Source of the DNA: CAINEC01 sp046052065
GTDB taxonomy: Bacteria; Bacteroidota; Bacteroidia; AKYH767-A; OLB10
Length of the DNA: 64,000 nucleotides
Direction: 5' to 3'
NCBI GenBank assembly: GCA_046052065.1
Contig: JBJOND010000002.1
Coordinates: forward strand, 31,248-95,247
The notes beneath the pieces are model-generated. The model ran no database searches. It saw only the letters and a program-made list of their open reading frames with translations, and was not told the origin of the DNA. Positions 44,404-52,521 of the stretch are shown one piece after another (position 1 is the first letter of the stretch; each line of letters begins with the position of its first letter). Position numbers and translations under genes: made by a program.

Positions 44404-45297
44404 TTATGAAAGGATATCTTTTTTTCTAAATGAAATGATGGCCATCGAAAGGAAAAATCCAATATGACCTAATAAAATGTAAATGCTCTTTTTGATAGCT
44501 GGCCAATTTTCAATACTTCCTTTTATAGGTTGGCCGTAATCATCCAAACCGATATAAAAGAAACCTTTCCAACCAACCAAATATGAAGTAAATAAATAGG
44601 GTTTAACATTTCTATCAATCACCGGAATATTCATATTTGAAACAATTGTGAAGAACAAAACAATACATACTGTTGCTACAATTGGTCCAATAGAATTCTC
44701 TGCAAAAACAGAAAGCAACATCCCTAATGCAACGATGACTGTTAACGCGATAGCAGCATATCCAAAGGCTGCGAAATACCGCCACATGATATCATCTTTT
44801 GTTATTTGAAGTATAAACGAATCTTCGCCTTTTACTCTAAAGACCAACATATCCTCTTGTCCAAATATGAGCAGACTCAAAAACAACGAAACAATCGCCA
44901 TCCAAATCAAAAGACTAACAGTGAAAATAAAAGATGCTAAAAATTTCACTAATAACAATTGAGTTCGACTTACAGGCTTTGTCAACATTAATCGTAATGT
45001 TCCCATATTAGCTTCTCCTGAAATTGTATCTGCTGCAACCAAAGCTACAAGTATAGGAACTTGTATCAGTAATGTGTTTAAAATGATGTAACACATGAAG
45101 TACCCATTAATAGCTTTGGATTTATCTATTTCGAAATTGTCTTGAATGTTTTGCAACATTAAATCCATATAGCTCTTGCCATCATACTTGAATGCAAATT
45201 GAAAAATCAGAACGATAGCAGTTATTGCTGCAAAGGCAATATACGTCCTAGGCCTGGAGTAAATTTTATGCAGTTCAATTTGTAACAGCGTGAACAT
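44404..45297 (-). CDS. ABC-2 type transporter permease
   Basis: A 297-residue membrane protein with six helices (about 18-35, 68-92, 112-140, 168-192, 200-222, 270-290) and an N-terminus of the NatB/ABC-2 type. A characteristic stretch GEANMGTLRLMLTKPVSR is the coupling loop. It pairs with the ATPase whose 3' end it overlaps by 23 nt. The substrate is not clear from sequence. Confidence 0.85.
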   Translation of the reverse strand: MFTLLQIELHKIYSRPRTYIAFAAITAIVLIFQFAFKYDGKSYMDLMLQNIQDNFEIDKSKAINGYFMCYIILNTLLIQVPILVALVAADTISGEANMGTLRLMLTKPVSRTQLLLVKFLASFIFTVSLLIWMAIVSLFLSLLIFGQEDMLVFRVKGEDSFILQITKDDIMWRYFAAFGYAAIALTVIVALGMLLSVFAENSIGPIVATVCIVLFFTIVSNMNIPVIDRNVKPYLFTSYLVGWKGFFYIGLDDYGQPIKGSIENWPAIKKSIYILLGHIGFFLSMAIISFRKKDILS

Positions 45298-46207
45298 CTT
45301 CTTTCGGATTAGTAAGTTTTAAGAAATAATCTTCTAGTGAATGAAGATTTTGAATTAAATAAATATCGGTCTGATGAGTTGTTAGAAATCGGACTAACTC
45401 GGGAATATCAGACTTTGTAACTTCCAATTGAATTTGATTCTGGATAATTGTAAGGCCTTTTGTCCAACTGCTTTTTGATAACAATTCAAAAGATTTACTA
45501 TTATCACTCGTTTCAATTTTTAAAATAGTTTTAGATGGATCCAACAATTCTTTTACTTCACCTTCGACTACTTTTTTACCATGATGAATGATGATCATGC
45601 GATTAGCGATGAGCTCAATCTCGCTTAATAAATGAGATGAAACTAATACTGTTTTATTTCTTTCGCGACTAAGTGTTAAAATAAGATTTCTGATATCAGC
45701 GATTCCTTGCGGGTCGAGTCCGTTGGTTGGCTCATCTAACACGATTAATTCAGGATTATGAACGAGTGCGACTGCAATTCCCAAACGTTGCTTCATCCCT
45801 TGACTAAACGTTCCTGCTTTACTATTATAACGATTTGTTAATCCGACAAGCTCTAATTGATCCATCAAAAGGGATTTAGAAACCGTTATGCCACTCATCT
45901 TCGCAAATAGCTTAAGATTATCGTATGCTGAGAGGTATTTGTACAAATCTGGTTTTTCGATAACCGCACCCACCTTTCGTAGAATTTCATTTCTGTGTGT
46001 TTTTAGATTCATTCCGAAAATCTCAATGCTTCCTGAATCAGGCTGAATCAAACTAAGAAGCATTCGGATGGTAGTAGATTTCCCTGCTCCGTTTTGTCCG
46101 AGGAAACCAAAGATATCCCCTTGATTAACCTGAAAACTTAGATTATCAACTGCTTTAAAATCTTTAAAAGATTTAGAAAGTTGATGGGTTTGTAAGATTG
46201 TGCTCAT
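45275..46207 (-). CDS. ABC transporter ATPase (NatA/BcrA-type)
   Basis: A 310-residue ABC ATPase with Walker A GQNGAGKST, signature TFSQGMKQRLGIA, Walker B LIVLDEPTNGLD and switch His SSHLLSE. The C-terminal extension (about 225-310) is of the NatA/CcmA type. It forms an exporter with the following permease; the pair precedes a LolA-like protein in a three-gene operon. In this phylum similar ATPases include GldA, but the partner genes do not support that name here. Confidence 0.88.
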   Translation of the reverse strand: MSTILQTHQLSKSFKDFKAVDNLSFQVNQGDIFGFLGQNGAGKSTTIRMLLSLIQPDSGSIEIFGMNLKTHRNEILRKVGAVIEKPDLYKYLSAYDNLKLFAKMSGITVSKSLLMDQLELVGLTNRYNSKAGTFSQGMKQRLGIAVALVHNPELIVLDEPTNGLDPQGIADIRNLILTLSRERNKTVLVSSHLLSEIELIANRMIIIHHGKKVVEGEVKELLDPSKTILKIETSDNSKSFELLSKSSWTKGLTIIQNQIQLEVTKSDIPELVRFLTTHQTDIYLIQNLHSLEDYFLKLTNPKEDVHAVTN

Positions 46208-46304
46208 AGGAGATTTTATAACAATCTCTATGCTTTAAAGTTTGAAAAAATCGAACAATGCTAGATAAAATCTACTTTAAATACTCATCTAAAGAAATAA
46301 TAGG

Positions 46305-47012
46305 TTATAATTTCAACGCACTTTCTAACGCCAGCTCTATCATAGGCTTTAGTGATCGCTCTCGATCATCGGCTGAGATTTCTTCTCCTGTGGGAATAAC
46401 ATCAGATACCGTTAGTAAGGTAGCTGCTGATTTTCCTAAGTACATCGCGTTAGCGAATAAAGCAAATGCTTCCATTTCTACTACCAAGCAATTATGTTCT
46501 TTAACTACAGCTGGTAGTTCCTTCGACTTACGATAAAAAATATCACTAGAATGTACTGCTCCACTACGAATATTCATATTCATGTCCGCAGCTGTTTCAT
46601 TAATTACATCGTATGCATTTCCAACATGCTTTAAGGCATTACCTGGAATTTCAAAAGCATATTGAGCATAGGTCGATTCACTACAAGCTACATCTGCATT
46701 AATCACATCGTAAACTCCAATTTCAGGATAATAAGAACCTGCAGTACCAATGCGGATGATACAATCGACATCATATTCACTAAACAACTCGAAAGAATAA
46801 ATTCCTATAGATGCGCAACCCATTCCGCTAGCGCCAACTGTGACGCGTTTTCCCTTATAAGTTCCAGTGTAATAATAAACATTACGTGTGCTGCTTACTA
46901 AAACAACATCTTCTAACCAGTTTTCTGCAATATACTTTGCTCTTAATGGATCACCTGGCATTAAAACTACCGATGCTATCTCCCCTTTCTTCGCTTTTAT
47001 ATGTACGCTCAT
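46305..47012 (-). CDS. deoD: Purine-nucleoside phosphorylase DeoD-type
   Basis: This 235-residue enzyme phosphorolyses purine (deoxy)ribonucleosides to base and (d)ribose-1-phosphate. It has the hexameric DeoD signatures VLMPGDPLRAK, GASGMGCASIGIY, RIGTAGSY, VEMEAFALF and TVSDVIPTGEE. It is monocistronic. A near-match -7 box (TAAATTTT) lies 10 or so nt before the ATG. Confidence 0.96.
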   Translation of the reverse strand: MSVHIKAKKGEIASVVLMPGDPLRAKYIAENWLEDVVLVSSTRNVYYYTGTYKGKRVTVGASGMGCASIGIYSFELFSEYDVDCIIRIGTAGSYYPEIGVYDVINADVACSESTYAQYAFEIPGNALKHVGNAYDVINETAADMNMNIRSGAVHSSDIFYRKSKELPAVVKEHNCLVVEMEAFALFANAMYLGKSAATLLTVSDVIPTGEEISADDRERSLKPMIELALESALKL

Positions 47013-47054
47013 TCTTTAAAAATTTACTTCACGAATGTACTGAAAAATCAATAC

Positions 47055-47095
47055 AATAATAAAAAGAAACAGTCCCGAGTTAACCTTGGGACTGT
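47055..47095 (-). terminator. Terminator of the PKD/T9SS gene
   Basis: On the minus strand ACAGTCCC (47095-47088) pairs with GGGACTGT (47076-47069), followed by a T-rich stretch. It lies between deoD and the PKD/T9SS gene. Confidence 0.8.
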
Positions 47096-47116
47096 CTTAC
47101 TATTAGGATGAGAATT

Positions 47117-47971
47117 TTATTTATTAATTATTACTTTTTCTTGAACACTTACATTATTACCAGTCACTGTCATGATGTAAACACCGTTAGGTAATTCATT
47201 TACCTCCATGGTTACTCTTTGTGCATCGCCATTCACAATTTGATTGACTATACGCCCTTCAACTGTAGATAATTGGATTGACTCGTTACCACTTAAATTA
47301 TTGATGGTAATATTATCTTTTGCAGGATTGGGAAATAAAGATATTTTAGAAACATTGTTTTCATTCACTCCTAAAACAACTGGCACAATAATATCTTCAC
47401 ACCATGTAAAAGAATTTCCAAGACTATCAAATGTTGAAGCACAAACAGTATAAGTTCCAGAAGCGGTGAATGTATGAGTAGGATTTACCCCAGCTGATGC
47501 TGTTCCATCGCCAAAACTCCAAGCATAACTCCATGCACTTGTTGCGCAGCTGTTGTACAACGCAAAGGTATAGGTATTACTTTGTGATAAACTTTGAATA
47601 GCAGTAAAAACAGGTGTACATGGATTAGAAAGCGTGTTTACGTTAACGGTCTTGCAGATATAGTCGTTGCACTGATTTCCATCAAACACATTCAAACAAA
47701 CTTTATAAGAACCATTTTGATATAAGTGTTGCGGAACCATCGAACCACTCGTTCCACCATCACCAAACTCCCAGTTGTAATACAAATCCGGATCAGAACT
47801 TATAGGACGAAAAGATACCATCCCATAACTATCGATGGCATAGGCGAAGTCAGCTGTGCACAACGATTGCGAATTTACACTCGAAGAATTTCCACTTTGA
47901 GCGAATGACGTTAAACTACTTAAAGAAATTGTTGTAACGGCAAGTGCGATGTTTAATAAAATTTTTCTCAT
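47117..47971 (-). CDS. PKD-domain secreted protein with T9SS sorting domain
   Basis: A 284-residue protein: signal peptide (about 1-24), two PKD domains (about 37-110 and 118-197; YNWEFGDGGTSG, SYAWSFGDGTASAGVNPTH) and a type-A T9SS sorting domain (about 208-284; LFPNPAKDNITINN, LPNGVYIMTVTGN). PKD domains mediate binding; with no catalytic domain, a structural or adhesive role is likely. It is transcribed alone and ends at a terminator; no -7 box was found in front of it. Confidence 0.9.
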   Translation of the reverse strand: MRKILLNIALAVTTISLSSLTSFAQSGNSSSVNSQSLCTADFAYAIDSYGMVSFRPISSDPDLYYNWEFGDGGTSGSMVPQHLYQNGSYKVCLNVFDGNQCNDYICKTVNVNTLSNPCTPVFTAIQSLSQSNTYTFALYNSCATSAWSYAWSFGDGTASAGVNPTHTFTASGTYTVCASTFDSLGNSFTWCEDIIVPVVLGVNENNVSKISLFPNPAKDNITINNLSGNESIQLSTVEGRIVNQIVNGDAQRVTMEVNELPNGVYIMTVTGNNVSVQEKVIINK

Positions 47972-48333
47972 ATTCCGATTAATTAATTTGTTATGACCTT
48001 TTAACCCTTAAAGCTTTTTATATGTTACCCGTATAAGTATAGAAAATGAGGCAATTTCGAATGAAAATGAATGATTCGATTACAATTTTATCGCTCAACG
48101 ATTAAAGATTAATTGTTAATAACGAATTAGCCTTACTATTTTAAAATCAAGAATAGAAATGCTCATTAAGCCATTTGCGAAAAGTGAAACTTTATTAACA
48201 AAAATGACTTGCAATTTCGCAGTTAAAAATTTATAAATCTTACAAATCAAACAATTTATGACTAAAATAAAAAAACGCGTAAAACGACCCCAAATTCTTA
48301 AAACATTATCATAGAATAGTTGTTTAGAGTAGT
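47972..48333. other. 362-nt divergent intergenic region
   Basis: It lies between the PKD/T9SS gene (leftward) and the SDR gene (rightward). I see no RNA gene, clear promoter or terminator. A minus-strand ORF over 48116-48376 runs into the SDR coding sequence and has no plausible product, so I do not call it. Confidence 0.4.
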
Positions 48334-49020
48334 ATGAAAAACATCCTACTAATTGGAGCTGCTTCAGCAATTGCAAAAAAGCTAAACGAAGATTTAAATC
48401 AGAAAAATTATACTGTATACACTATATCAAGAACACCACTTGAATCATCCAATCATTTTACCTACGAAGGTTCAATTATAGATTGTGAATTACCTGCATT
48501 TGATATTCCGTTAGACGGCTTAGTTTATTTTCCTGGAACTATTAATTTAAAGCCTTTTAAATCTTTAAAGACCAGTGATGTTCAACAGGAATTTGAAATT
48601 AATGCACTTGGTGCTTTTAGATGCATACAACATTACATAAAGAATCTAACAATGGCTGAAAATGCCTCTGTTGTATTGTTTAGCTCTGTTGCGGCACAAA
48701 CAGGGATGCCTTTTCATAGCAGTATTTCGATTAGCAAGGCAGCGGTAGAAGGACTTACACGTTCATTAGCAGCTGAATTAGCACCTAAGATTAGAGTCAA
48801 TTGCATTGCACCTTCATTAACCGAAACCCCTTTGGCTGGCCGATTAATTAATACACCTGAAAAAATTGAACAAAGTGGTAAAAGACATCCTCTTCAACGA
48901 ATAGGAAACACGAACGACATTGCAAGCATGGCAGCATTTTTATTATCTGATGATAGCAGCTGGATGTCAGGACAAGTATTAAAAATTGATGGTGGAATGT
49001 CGACATTAAAGACAAACTAA
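48334..49020 (+). CDS. SDR-family protein lacking the catalytic Tyr
   Basis: The 228-residue protein has the overall short-chain dehydrogenase fold: NINALGAFR-type NAG segment (FEINALGAFRC), FSSVAAQTG with the catalytic Ser, SKAAVEGLTRSLAAELAP, NCIAPSLTETPLA and SGQVLKIDGG. Two features are unusual. Where the catalytic Y-x3-K is expected, the sequence is I-S-I-S-K (Ile codon at 48724-48726), and the dinucleotide loop is GAASAIAKK instead of GxxxGxG. It may be a non-redox SDR scaffold or use another residue. It is coupled to DUF2805 by a TAATG overlap. Confidence 0.85.
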   Translation: MKNILLIGAASAIAKKLNEDLNQKNYTVYTISRTPLESSNHFTYEGSIIDCELPAFDIPLDGLVYFPGTINLKPFKSLKTSDVQQEFEINALGAFRCIQHYIKNLTMAENASVVLFSSVAAQTGMPFHSSISISKAAVEGLTRSLAAELAPKIRVNCIAPSLTETPLAGRLINTPEKIEQSGKRHPLQRIGNTNDIASMAAFLLSDDSSWMSGQVLKIDGGMSTLKTN

Positions 49021-49292
49021 TGAAAACAACTCTTTCAGACGAAAACAAAGATCGCATTATCGAAATGGCTTGGGAGGATAGAACTCCTTTTGATGCCATC
49101 AAAGTTCAATTCGGATTAAGAGAACAAGATGTGCGTAATCTGATGAAAGCTTCATTAAAGCATAGCAGTTATGTGCTGTGGAGAAAGCGAGTAGAGAGTT
49201 GCGCGACGAAACATCGTTCAAAAAGAAATGAATCGATTAAACGATTTAAGTGTACTAGACAAAAGGCGATTAGTAATAATAAGGTTACTTAA
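49020..49292 (+). CDS. TIGR03643 / DUF2805 family protein
   Basis: A 90-residue basic protein with the family core IIEMAWEDRTPFDAIKVQFG, LREQDVRNLMKASL and LWRKRVESCATKHRS, a helix-turn-helix-like module. In many bacteria it lies near a cryptochrome/photolyase, DUF2256 and an SDR gene. Here only the SDR precedes it; its ATG uses the last A of the SDR stop (TAATG). Function unknown; nucleic-acid binding is inferred from charge and fold. Confidence 0.85.
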   Translation: MKTTLSDENKDRIIEMAWEDRTPFDAIKVQFGLREQDVRNLMKASLKHSSYVLWRKRVESCATKHRSKRNESIKRFKCTRQKAISNNKVT

Positions 49293-49341
49293 TTTAAACC
49301 AAATAAAACAATTTTGTTGATTTTTCTTACGTTGATGTCAA

Positions 49342-49707
49342 ATGAAGTTTTTTCATTTTGAATCGGACTATAGAAATAAATTTTCTATAGTTACTGCTAT
49401 TCCTTTCTTATGGATTATATTGACTTATCTATTCATGATTTTATTTTATCTTGAACATAAGCGATTACCTATCCCTTCAATCGATGACCCAAAAAATGAA
49501 TCATATAGTTTTCTTTATCTGATAATTGCATCTGGCTTTTTTATAGCGCTACTATCCTATTTTTACAGTATAATTGAAATCCTTGGAAAGTTAAATAATC
49601 AAGAAATTAAATTAGGCAGAAAAATAATTCTTGTTGTGAGCACATTGCTATTTGCAATTCAATTAAAATATGACCCATTTAGTTTGATAGAATGGATTGG
49701 TGATTAA
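49342..49707 (+). CDS. Small hypothetical membrane protein
   Basis: A 121-residue protein with three predicted helices (near 18-38, 58-78, 96-113), no family that I recognise and few charged residues in the middle. The N-terminus has a short soluble lead MKFFHFESDYRNKF. It is convergent with the DUF5715 gene (4 nt between stops). No promoter was found. Confidence 0.6.
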   Translation: MKFFHFESDYRNKFSIVTAIPFLWIILTYLFMILFYLEHKRLPIPSIDDPKNESYSFLYLIIASGFFIALLSYFYSIIEILGKLNNQEIKLGRKIILVVSTLLFAIQLKYDPFSLIEWIGD

Positions 49708-49711
49708 ATTA

Positions 49712-50365
49712 TCACCTCACCGTAATATGCAAACAACCATGGGTTCTTTCATATTTCACATAACACTTATCATCCTCACGCATCTTCTTTAAAGCTTGCA
49801 CAAGTGCATCCAATTGAGCTGTATTATTTCCAAAACGGACATAACTTATATCAATTGTTTTTCCATGCAAATGGGCTGAATTTGTCACCGCATTTACATT
49901 GTTTCCCATTAGCTGTCTTGCAGACCTTCGGGATCTTGTTGCACTCGTAATTTCAAAACGCACATAGTTTAAATCACCCAGCTCTGATTTATAATTATTG
50001 ACTAACTTATCTAAGAACAATTCAACCTTTGGTAAAACATATGGACGTGAAAAATCCATATCGCTGATAATGTAATTATCATTCGTTTTTAATTCAATCA
50101 ATACCCCATTGTCTTTTAATTTATCTAAATCTTTCAGCTCCTTTTGAGGCTTAATAACATTCTTCTTTAATGCGAGCTCGTGCGTTTTAACCTTATCGTT
50201 AAAATACTGATCACAATTTTTACAGGCAGCACTTTTTCGAGATTTTGAACCAATATATGATTTGACTTCATACTTCAATAATCCGCGATAAAGAAAAAGA
50301 AAAATCAGCAGTACAAGTCCTAGACTTATTAATACAATCCTTAAAATGGACTTATCTCTTTTCAC
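49712..50365 (-). CDS. DUF5715 protein, M15-peptidase-like, membrane-anchored
   Basis: A protein of about 217 residues with one N-terminal membrane helix (ILRIVLISLGLVLLIFLFLY) and a C-terminal domain that has the layout of zinc D,D/L,D-peptidases of family M15: SATRSRRSA, then SAHLHGKTIDISYVRF (S-x-H-x6-D) and a final YERTHGCLHITVR (E-x2-H-x3-H-type). It should act on periplasmic peptidoglycan or peptides. I prefer the GTG at 50365 because the longer ATG at 50410 would overlap the upstream gene by 59 nt. Last gene of the GH99 operon. Confidence 0.75.
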   Translation of the reverse strand: MKRDKSILRIVLISLGLVLLIFLFLYRGLLKYEVKSYIGSKSRKSAACKNCDQYFNDKVKTHELALKKNVIKPQKELKDLDKLKDNGVLIELKTNDNYIISDMDFSRPYVLPKVELFLDKLVNNYKSELGDLNYVRFEITSATRSRRSARQLMGNNVNAVTNSAHLHGKTIDISYVRFGNNTAQLDALVQALKKMREDDKCYVKYERTHGCLHITVR

Positions 50366-50654
50366 TACTTTTATTTGTAAAATACACTTCGTAAAACAAC
50401 CATGAAGCAACTAATACATCAATCACCAACCAAAAAGACCGGTCGAAGTGGACTTTATAAAAAGGTTGAAACAAGAAAGATAAAAATAGATACAATACAA
50501 CTTTCGGCTTTTTAGATGCATAAGCCTGGAAGGCTAAAATGCCAAATCCAAAAGTAGCAGCATAACGAACAAATAAATAATAACTATAGGGAAACGGAAT
50601 CAGACAGAGTAAGAGAATTACTGCAAGAAAAACTTTTATATCTCGTATTTTCAT
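50352..50654 (-). CDS. DUF6804 family membrane protein
   Basis: A 100-residue protein with three helices (about 8-25, 30-45 and 50-90) and a Pro-Phe rich core (LIPFPYSYYLFVRYAATFGFGILAF). The length and pattern match DUF6804 proteins of Bacteroidota, which have no known role. It lies 21 nt after the GH99-like gene and overlaps the DUF5715 gene by about 14 nt. Confidence 0.7.
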   Translation of the reverse strand: MKIRDIKVFLAVILLLCLIPFPYSYYLFVRYAATFGFGILAFQAYASKKPKVVLYLFLSFLFQPFYKVHFDRSFWLVIDVLVASWLFYEVYFTNKSSEKR

Positions 50655-50675
50655 AGAACTAAAATAATAAAAATA

Positions 50676-51785
50676 TTATTTAAACTTTTTCAAATACCAT
50701 ATATTTAACCAATATCGCGTCCTGGTCAAATAATAATCATTGGGTAAACCTTCGTAATCCAAATAAACAGCATCTTTAAATTGGTAGGATTGCGCTGGTT
50801 CAATCTGCGTTCCTTCATGCCATTCATTAAATGAGGTGACCGCTATCCAATCAAGCTTGCAATTGATAGCCTCCTCAAAAAAACGATCATAATACCTACC
50901 CTTTTCTCTATCCTTTGTATTCTTTTTGTTCCATGGTCGGATGCGATTATCGTTGTAACCTGGACCAACAGATGGAATAAATTTCAACTTATTTTCCTTT
51001 GCAAAAGCATTTAAATAATTCCAATTATCCGGATTAGCACCATAGGTAAAACCGCGACTTGCAAAGTAAGTATAGATACCATCGAATCCTGCCTTTTGAA
51101 AAAATGCAGTATCCTCTTTCCAACAAAATAATCCAATTACATCTGAATCGTACTTGGTATTTCTAAATAAGAGTTCATCGTTTGCTTTGCTTAAAACGTT
51201 AATCCACTCACTAGCTGGTATCATATAGGAATCATACACAAAGAACATTGGCTTCTTTGTCTTTTCTTCACGATAAAAAGCAGCCTCCTTGCCAAATTGA
51301 TTAATAAGAAAAATCATTTGCTCCACCGTCATCATTGCTGTTTTTCGAACACATGGCTCTATTTGAAAACATATCTTTAAATTAGATTGAGCAGCATATT
51401 TAAAAATTGCTGGCAAACTTTTATAGGTATAGTCCGATTCACCTAGCCATGTAACTGCTACAATACTAAACCCTGCAGCAGCCATCTGTTGCATGTGCTT
51501 TTTAATAACTAATGAGTCTGCACTCGAATACTCTCCTAGCTCAGGATAATAATTCGCTCCAATGTCGCCATTACCTAGAAACAACTTGCTAGTTGTATCC
51601 TTATCATTTTCGGGCATCACCGGATGTTTCCAATGGTAATTTTCGTTGTCGATCGACTTACTTCCATACCAGTTGTAATAAAAGCAAACAGAATGTGGAA
51701 TTTGTTGCGCACTTGAATGATATGAAATCATCAAGCATAAAATGAGTAACTTCGTAATGCAATTAATTGGTTGCCAAAAATTCAT
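50676..51785 (-). CDS. GH99-like (endo-alpha-mannosidase type) glycoside hydrolase, exported
   Basis: The 369-residue protein has a signal peptide (about 1-26) and the GH71/99-like barrel: FYYNWYG at the N-terminus, YYPELGEYSSADSL, VAVTWLGESDY, and VTSFNEWHEGTQIEPA with the Glu pair used by GH99 enzymes. It most resembles eukaryotic MANEA-type endo-alpha-1,2-mannosidases. Expected role is cleavage of mannose-containing glycans outside the cell. It heads an operon with DUF6804 and DUF5715 genes. A perfect promoter ends 4 nt before the ATG, suggesting a leaderless mRNA. Confidence 0.85.
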   Translation of the reverse strand: MNFWQPINCITKLLILCLMISYHSSAQQIPHSVCFYYNWYGSKSIDNENYHWKHPVMPENDKDTTSKLFLGNGDIGANYYPELGEYSSADSLVIKKHMQQMAAAGFSIVAVTWLGESDYTYKSLPAIFKYAAQSNLKICFQIEPCVRKTAMMTVEQMIFLINQFGKEAAFYREEKTKKPMFFVYDSYMIPASEWINVLSKANDELLFRNTKYDSDVIGLFCWKEDTAFFQKAGFDGIYTYFASRGFTYGANPDNWNYLNAFAKENKLKFIPSVGPGYNDNRIRPWNKKNTKDREKGRYYDRFFEEAINCKLDWIAVTSFNEWHEGTQIEPAQSYQFKDAVYLDYEGLPNDYYLTRTRYWLNIWYLKKFK

Positions 51786-51789
51786 TGAG

Positions 51790-51817
51790 CAAATTTAAAA
51801 TTATCTCTGAATTACAA
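51790..51817 (-). promoter_or_regulatory. Promoter of the GH99 operon
   Basis: On the minus strand TTG (51817-51815), 17 nt, then TAAATTTG (51797-51790). CTCA separates the box from the ATG at 51785. This is one of the best consensus promoters in the window. Confidence 0.6.
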
Positions 51818-51855
51818 CACAAGTTAACTAAAGTAAAAGGCACTAATTCAGACTG

Positions 51856-52521
51856 ATGAAAACACGATTAATAGCAGGACTATCATTTTGCATTTGCTGG
51901 ATGATTAATTCAAATACAGCTGCACAAACTTTTCCTATTGTAATCATCTATCATCAAAAGGAAATACTGCTAAACGATACTTCCATTTCAAAAAATTTTC
52001 AAATCAATAATTTCAAATTTTATTTATCGAATATTAGATTATACAATACAAACTTACTTGTTGACGAAGAACTCAATAGTTATCATCTAATCGATTTACT
52101 AGACACATCAAAAAACAAGTTGAAGCTTAGAAGAACTAACAATAACCCTTTCAATCGAATTGAGTTCAATTTAGGCATTGATTCAGCCACTAATGTTTCA
52201 GGAGCTTTGGAGGGCGATTTAGACCCTACAAACAATATGTATTGGACTTGGCAAAGTGGTTATATCAATCTGAAGTTTGAAGGAATAATTGATAACAGCG
52301 ATTATAGAGAATATCACTTAGGAGGATATGCCCATCCTAACAATGCACTTCAAAAAGTTAGTTTTAAAATGAATAGTTCCGCTAACACTATCATTTACAT
52401 TCACCTTGATAATTTTATTCATTCCATACCTGATTCGATTCCATTTAAATTTATGACGCCTGATCCTAAAGCAGTTTATTTATCTCAGTTATTTGCTAAA
52501 TGTTTGTCGATTGAAAAATAA
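51856..52521 (+). CDS. MbnP-family copper-associated protein
   Basis: A 221-residue exported protein (signal peptide about 1-23, ending AAQT). The conserved core GIDSATN, GDLDPTNNMYWTWQSGYINL and KFEG identifies the MbnP family (PF20243-like). In methanotrophs MbnP binds copper, and one of its Trp residues is turned to kynurenine by the dihaem partner MbnH. Here the gene directly precedes a dihaem gene and both may overlap by 11 nt, so the pair is very likely functional. Which Trp would be modified cannot be told from sequence. Confidence 0.83.
   Translation: MKTRLIAGLSFCICWMINSNTAAQTFPIVIIYHQKEILLNDTSISKNFQINNFKFYLSNIRLYNTNLLVDEELNSYHLIDLLDTSKNKLKLRRTNNNPFNRIEFNLGIDSATNVSGALEGDLDPTNNMYWTWQSGYINLKFEGIIDNSDYREYHLGGYAHPNNALQKVSFKMNSSANTIIYIHLDNFIHSIPDSIPFKFMTPDPKAVYLSQLFAKCLSIEK

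Noticed and set aside
48116..48376. An 86-codon minus-strand ORF upstream of and into the SDR gene
   Set aside because: It overlaps the start of the SDR coding sequence on the other strand, has an odd composition and no recognisable domain or promoter.
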